Shown one piece after another: positions 57,201-64,000 of a DNA stretch of 64,000 nucleotides. The stretch lies in assembly GCA_021397835.1 (NCBI GenBank), contig JAJFZO010000446.1:496001-560000 (forward strand), in the 5' to 3' direction. The notes under the pieces are model-generated. The model was not told where the DNA came from, searched no databases, and saw only the letters and a program-made list of their open reading frames with translations. The translations under genes were made by a program, and so were the position numbers. Numbering within the stretch: position 1 is the first letter of the stretch; each line of letters opens with the position of its first letter. Origin of the DNA: Moringa oleifera (taxonomy: Eukaryota > Streptophyta > Magnoliopsida > Brassicales > Moringaceae).

Positions 57201-60200
57201 TTTTTAGGGGGTGGATATAACCTACTTGGTGGGCACTCATAGGCCATGCATGCTTCCCCTTTTACCCACCTATATAGGCAAGCATTAGGCATGGGAAACA
57301 CAACACATATGGCATGGGGGCAGGGCTTAGCATGTTGCGATCCATGCGAGCTAATCCCTCATTACTAGGTCCTTCAATCGTGTGCTTGTAAGCATCCCAT
57401 GAGCATCATGTTGACTAGTCTAAGGATCCGAGAGGCTAGCCACGACTGTCTTAAGCAGGATGGCATAGGCACAAGGCCCAGCGTGCTATAGCATAAGGCG
57501 CACCAGTCAAGCAAAGAGCACCACGTGCAAGCGAGTCGCAAGCACGCTATGAGGCATCGCACGTGCTGTGGGTGTTGATTAGTTGGTATAACTAGGCTAG
57601 ACCATGGCCGTAAGCTGTGTTAGACTCTCAGGTTAGCCATTGATGGTTGCATGTGCAATTGACAGGGTATCTACCATGCCCCCCAGGCCATTTAGAGGCT
57701 ACGCTACATCAACATGCTGGTTGCAATGCCCAGTTGCAAACATTTTATGAATTGATAATCATTGCATTATTGAATTATGTCAGAAATGACTCAAATAAAT
57801 CATGGAATTCATTAGGAGTCTGCCTCTCAAATTTGGGGGCATTTTAACTCATGGGTTACATGTCATGGTCTTCTGAATATTTAGTTGTATTAAATTCTTT
57901 AAAAAAATTAGATGCTCAAAAAATTTTAGAATTTTTTATGTTGGTAAATTTGATTATTCTTTACTTCTGTGCTAAATTTTAGCTCAAAAAGTCATTGTAA
58001 TTAATTTTTTAGATGATTATGATGGCATAGACATATTGATGTTTCCTCTTATAAAAAAAAGAATTTTCATGTAAGGCTCTTTAGAAAAGAGGAGCTCACC
58101 TGCCAATTTGATTATTCTCGTGTTGGTGGACCGATGCATGTTCCCCTTTGCCTAAACACATCTACAGTCACTAGCATGGCAAACCCTGTGCCCATGGCAT
58201 GGGCACAAGGCCCAGTGTCCTACAGCGCAAGGTCCAAAGTGCCAAGAGAGCCCTACGCGAGCCAACCCCTTCATCACTACATCACTCGATCGTATGCCTA
58301 ATAAGCGTGCGACAAAGCTGTCGTTGCCTGGTCAAAGGGCATGAGAGGCTAGCCACGGTTGTTCACAACAAGTAGGACATGAGCACAAGGCCCAACATGC
58401 TGTAGCACAAGATGTGCTAGCCAAGCGAAGAGTGCTCATGCAAGCAAGCCACAAGCATTATGTGAGGCATTGAACGTGTTGTGGTATTGATTACATTGGA
58501 TAATAAGACTATACCATGGGCCTATTGTGTTGGACTCTCAAGGAAACCATGGGTGGCTGTAGGTACTTAGACAGGATAGTATGCATGCACTCTGGGCCAT
58601 CTAGAGTAAATGCTACACCAATGTGGTTACTGTAATGCCCAATTATGAACTTTTATTGAATTAATGGTTTTTTAAAATTTAATTACTCTATAAATGACTC
58701 AAACAATCATGTAATTTATCAGGAGTCTGCCCCTTAAATTTGGGAGCCAATACATGGATTTATCATGATTTTTAAAAATTTTTTAATGTATAAAATTCAT
58801 AAAATAAGAACTAAAGGCTAAAAAAATTCTAAAATTTTTGGTGTTGGTACAGTTGATATTCTCCACGTCTCTATAAAATTTCATACCAAAACTTCTTGTA
58901 AATAATTTTTTAAACCCATCATGGTGGCTCAAACATATTCATGTTTCTTTTTACCGGAAGAGAATTTTCATTTAAGACTTTTTAGGGAGAAAAACTCACT
59001 TGCTTAGTGGGCGCTCATGGCCAATACGTGCTCCCTTTTGTCCACCAACACGAGAATGCACTAGGCATGGGAAACACAGCGCACATGGCATGGGTACAAG
59101 GCCCAACGTGCTATAACACATGACACATCAGCCAAGCCAAGAGAGTCCAGATAAGCTAGTCCCTCCTCGCCACATCCCTCAATCGTGTGCCCAATGAGCA
59201 TGCCACTAGTACCTCATTGCTTAGTCCAAGGGCATGGGAGGCTAGCCATTACTGTCCCTAGCAAGCACTGGATGGACATAAGACCCAGCATGTTGTAGCA
59301 TAAGGCGCATCGACCACGCCAAGAGTAGCCCACTCACGGAAGCCATAAGCATGCTGTGAGCCATTACATGTATTATGGTTGTTGATGACATGAAGTAGTT
59401 GGGCTAGACCATGGTCCCAAGCTTTGCTGGACTCTCAGGTAGCCATGGGTGGCTATAGGTGCAGATAGGAGAACATGCATGCACCTTGGGCCATCTAAAG
59501 GCAACATTGCACTAATGTGCTAGCCATAAGGCCCAATTGCAATCTGTTTATAAATTGGCAGTCTTTTGATTATTGAATCTCTCTAAAAATAACTCAAATG
59601 AATAATGCAATTCATTACGAGTTTGCCCCTCAAATTTGGGAGTATTTCCAAATCATGGGCCTTTTTTATGATTTTTTGAATTTTTAGTTGTATTAAATTC
59701 ATAAAAAAATAATTGGACACTTAGAAAACTCTAAAAAATTTTATGTTGCTAGATATGATTATTCACTACTTCTATGCAAAGTTTTAGCTCAAAACTTCCT
59801 TGTAAATAATTTTTTAGATGCATTATGATGGCTTAGACATATTGATATTTCCTTATGCTTGAAGTGAATTTTCATTTAAAACTCTTTCGAAAGAATGAGC
59901 TCACCTGCTTGGTGGGTGCTCACAGGCAATGCGTGCTCCCCCCACCTACCCAAATGGGTAGTCACCAGGCATGGGAAACCCAACACACATGGCATGGGCG
60001 CAAGCCCTAGCATGCTACAGCATAAGACCCAAAGTGCCAAGAGAGCCCACGCGAGCCTGCCTTTCATCGCTACGTCACTTGTTTGTGACCCCGGTAAGTG
60101 TGCTATAAGAGCCATATCACCTAGGTAAAGGGCATTTGCGACTAACCACGATTGTCTCGAGCTGGCACGGCATGGGCGTAAGGCCCAACATCCTATAACA

Positions 60201-63200
60201 CAAGGTGTGCTAGCTAAGCGAATAGCACCCATGCAAGCAAGCCGTAAGCACGCTGTGAGGCCTCGCACATGCTATGGCTGTTGATTACATACATTAGCGG
60301 GGCTAGACCATGGACCCAGGCCGTGCTAGACTCTCAAGGCAACCATAGTTGGCTGCAGATACTTTGGACATAAATGAGTTTTTATGAAGTTTTACAGATT
60401 GATGGTCTTTTTATTATTGAATTGCTCAAAATATGACTCAAATAAATCAAGCGATTCATTAGGTGTTTGCTCCTCAAATTTAGGAGCATTCTAACACAGT
60501 TTATTTTTCGTTATTTTTAAAATTTTTGACTATAAAATTCATTAAAAAAGTTAGATGCTTAAAAAATTCTAAAATTTTTAGTATTGGTAAATGCGATTAT
60601 TTTATACATCAATGCAAAATTTCAGCTTAAATCTTTTTATAAATAATTTTTTAGACCCATTATGATAGCTTGACATATTGATATTTCCACGTGCTAGAAG
60701 AGTTTTTTTATTTATGACTCTTTAAAGGGGAGGAGCTCATTTACTTGGTATGCACTCATAGGACATGCGTGCTCCCCTCTACGCACCCACATGGTTAGGT
60801 ACTAGACATGGAAAACACAGTGCACATTGCATGGGCACAAGGCCCAGAGTGCTATTGCATAAGGCGCACTAGCCAAGCCAAGAGAGCCATTCGCGAGCGA
60901 AGCCTTCATCACTATGTCCTTTCATCATGTGCCTAATAGGCATGCCACAAGTGTCGCATCGCCTAGCCCAAGAGCACGAGAGGCTAGCCATGGCTGTTCC
61001 CAACATGCATGGTAAGGGAGCATGGTGCAGCATGCTATCATACAAGGCATGCTGGCAAAGCTAAGAGTGCCCCATGCAAGCAAGCTATAAGCATGCTGTG
61101 ACATGTCGCACGTGTTGCGGTTGTTGATTACATGGGCTAGGTTAGCTATACCATGGCCCCAAGCTTTATTGGACTCTTAAAGTAGCCATGGGTGGCTATG
61201 TGCACTAGACAAGGCAGCATGCACGAACCTAAGTCATCTAGAGGCAACGCTACACCAACATGTTAGCTGTAATGCCCTATTGCGAACTTGTTATGATAAC
61301 TATATAGGCAGGCGCTAGGCATGGAAAGCCTAGCACACACGTATGGGAAACACAACACACATGGTGTAGATGTAAGGCCCAAGTACTGTAGCACAAGGCA
61401 CGCCAAACAACCCAAGAAAGCCTTACGTGAGCCAACCTTTTTTCACTACATCATTATATCGTGTGCCCAGCGAACGTGCCATAAGCATCGTGTCACCTAG
61501 TCCAAGGGAATGGGAGGTTAGTTATGGCTACTCCTCGTAGACATGGCATGAGTGCAAGGCCCAGCATTCTGTAGCATAAGGCATGCCAACGAAGCCAAGA
61601 GCACCTCACGCAAGCAAGTCGCAAGCATGCTATGAGGCATTTTGCATGCTGTAAGTGTTGATTACATGGGCTAGTTAAGCTAGACATTGGCCCCAAGCTA
61701 TGTGGAACTCTCAAGGCATCTAGGGGTAGTTGTAGGTGCATTGGACGTGCAGCATGCATGCATTATAGGCCATCTAGAGGCCACCCTACACCAAAATGGT
61801 AGCCGTGATGCCTAGTTGCAAACTTTTTATGAAATTTGGTCTTTGATTGTTGAATTGCTTCAGAAATGGCTCAAACAAATCATTTGATTAATTAGGAGTC
61901 TACCCTTCAAATTTGGGAGCATCCTAACTCATGAGCTATTTTTATGATTTTTTTAATATTTACTACAAAAAATTCAAAAATAAATTAGATCCTTAGAAAA
62001 TTATGTTGATAAATCTGATTATTCTCTACATCTACGTAATATTTTAGCTCAAAACCTCTTGTAAATAATTTTTTAGACCCGTGATGTCTAAAATATATTG
62101 ATGTTTCCTACTCACAAAAGTGAATTTTCATTTAACACTCTTTAGAAGGTAGGAGCTCACCCACTTGATGAGCATTTAGGGGCCATGCATGCTCCCCCCT
62201 GGCCACCCACATGGGCCGGAGTTGGGAGTGGGAAACCTAGTGCTCATGGCATTGGCGCAAGGCCCAGCATGCTGTAGCATAAAGCACGCCAACCAAGCCA
62301 AGAGAGAGAGCCTCATGCAAGCTAGCCCCTCATCATTATATCCCTCGATCATGTGCCAATGAGAATGCCATGAGCACTACACCTAGTCCAAGGGCACCAA
62401 AGGCTAGCCACAGCTACCCCTAGTGTGCACGACATAAGATCAAGGCCCATCATGCTGTAGCATAAGGCATGCTAACTAAGCCAAAAGCGCCTCATGCAAG
62501 CACACCATAAGTACGTTGTGAGGCGTTGAATGTGCTATGGGTGTTGTTGAGATGGGCTGGTTGTGCAAGACCATGGCCCCAAGCTATGTTAGACTCTCAA
62601 AGTAGCCATGGGTGCTTGCACATGCACCAGCCAGGGTAGAATGCATGGCCCTTGGGCCACCTGGGGTAACATTGCACCAATGTGTTAGCTATAATGCCCA
62701 GTTCCGAACATTTTATGAATTGGTGATCTTTTGATTATTAAATTGCTTTAAAAATGACATAAGTACAGCAAAAAATTCATTAGGAGTCTTTCCCTTCAGC
62801 TTGGGAGAGTTCTAACTCAAGGGGCTATTTTTCTTTATTTTTTTGAATTTTTAGTTAAATAAAACTCATAAAAAAATTAGATGCTTAGGAAATTTAAAAT
62901 TTTTTTGTATTGGTAGACATAATTATTCTATACATCAATGCAAAATTTTAGCTCAAAAATCCTTGTGAGTAAGTGTTTAGACCCATTATGATGGCTTAGA
63001 CATATTAAAGCTTCGTACTCCTAGAAGGAATTTTCATTTAAGACTCTATAAAGGGGAAAAGCTCACCTACTTTATAGGTATCCATGGGCCATGCTTGCTC
63101 CCCCACCTTCCCACCCACATAGGCAAGCATTAGGCATGGCAAACCTAGCGCACAAGGCATGGGCCCAAGGCCTAGTGTGCTACGGTATAAGGTTTATTAG

Positions 63201-64000
63201 CCAAACTAGGAGAGCCTCATGCAAGCCAGCCCATTATCGCTATGTCCTTATATTGTGTGCTTAACAAGCGTGCCATAAGCATCGCAACACCTGGTCTAAA
63301 GGCACGAGATAGCTATCCCTAGTAGGCACGACAACGTGGTATAGTACATGGCGCAATAGCCAAGCTATGAGCAACTCGCATAAGGAAGCTGCAAGCACAT
63401 TGTGAGGTGTCACATATGTTGTGGTTATTGATTAAATGGGTTATCTAGGCTAGACCATAGGCCTAAGCCATGCTGGACTCTCGAGGCAGCCATGGGTGGC
63501 TACACGTGTACTAAACAGCGCAGCATGCATGCACCTTAGGCCATCAAGAGGCAACATTGCACCAACGTGTTGGCCGAAATGCCTAAGTGCGAGTATTTTG
63601 TAAATTGATGATCTTTTGATTGTTGAATTGCTCTAGAAATGACACAAATAAATCATACAATTCATTAGATGTTTTCCCCATAAACTTGGGAGTGTTTTGA
63701 CCCATAAGCTATTTTTTGTTTTTTTAAAAAATTTTTGATTGTATAAAATTCATAAAAAAATTAGATTGTCAAAAAATTATGAAATTTTTTGGGTTGGTAG
63801 ATTTGATTATTCTCTACATCTGAGCAAAATTTAAGCTTAAAATTCATTGTACATAAATTTTTACACCCATTATGATGGTTGAAACATATTATTATTTCCT
63901 CTAGCCAGAAGTGATTTCAAATTAAGACTCTTTAAAAAGCAAGAGCTCACTTGCTTGATGGTTACTCACAGGCAATGCGTGGGCATTCGCTGGGGGCAGG
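57201..64000. repeat. IGS: regular higher-order repeat, about 0.9 kb period
   Basis: Seven or more units, each made of about 350 bp of GC-richer spacer and about 540 bp of AT-rich block. The 'gagctcacctgcttgg' landmark or its variant falls near 57210, 58088, 58990, 59896, 60735, 62155, 63058 and 63943. Spacings are mostly 840-906 bp. The 1.42-kb gap contains a unit broken near 61295, where the AT block was truncated and joined to the next spacer. The array runs past the end of the window. No rRNA or protein gene was seen. Confidence 0.85.

Noticed and set aside
59876..60268. Minus-strand open frame of 130 codons
   Set aside because: It spans an IGS subrepeat and the junction with an AT-rich block; it is not conserved in adjacent higher-order units.

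Overview
This window is plant nuclear DNA. It holds a decayed 45S (18S-5.8S-25S) ribosomal DNA locus and no intact protein-coding gene. The evidence for a flowering plant is recognisable plant 18S and 25S rRNA sequence, the angiosperm ITS1 motif (about 12755-12788), plant-type ITS2, a CACTA (En/Spm) transposon with TNP2-like and Ptta/En/Spm (TNPA-like) pseudogenes, and a long AT-rich plant LTR. I cannot name the species. All rDNA lies on the + strand.

Layout. Copy A: 25S lacking both ends (1-2100), then a long intergenic spacer (IGS). Copy B: candidate Pol I start and 5' ETS (9266-10826), 18S (10827-12636), ITS1, a truncated 5.8S, ITS2 remnant, 25S (13059-16312) and 3' ETS. Copy C: a 25S fragment (20499-21170 and 29604-29830) split by an 8.4-kb CACTA transposon. 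Copy D: a 5'-truncated 25S (34033-36250) preceded by about 300 bp of unidentified DNA. Copy E: 5' ETS, 18S (42377-46424) split by a 2.27-kb solo LTR, ITS without any 5.8S, and 25S (46734-49897). IGS fills the gaps and the last 14 kb.

The IGS has two building blocks. One is a GC-richer subrepeat of about 180 bp, found in long tandem arrays. The other is an AT-rich block of about 540 bp. From about 51.9 kb to the end they alternate as a higher-order repeat of about 0.9 kb. A conserved 3' ETS of about 190 bp follows each of the four 25S 3' ends.

Every rRNA copy looks non-functional. Copies show many C-to-T and G-to-A changes, deletions, illegitimate junctions, and damage to the universally conserved sarcin-ricin loop wherever that segment remains. 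The likely picture is a silenced, methylated rDNA array that escaped homogenisation, decayed, and collected transposons. The short open frames in the spacers come from the 60-codon periodicity of the 180-bp subrepeat and are not genes. I found no new biological system. The most useful signals are the two cleanly delimited insertions inside rRNA genes, the higher-order IGS repeat, the tandem 5' ETS repeat, the conserved 3' ETS hairpin and the unidentified insert in front of copy D.
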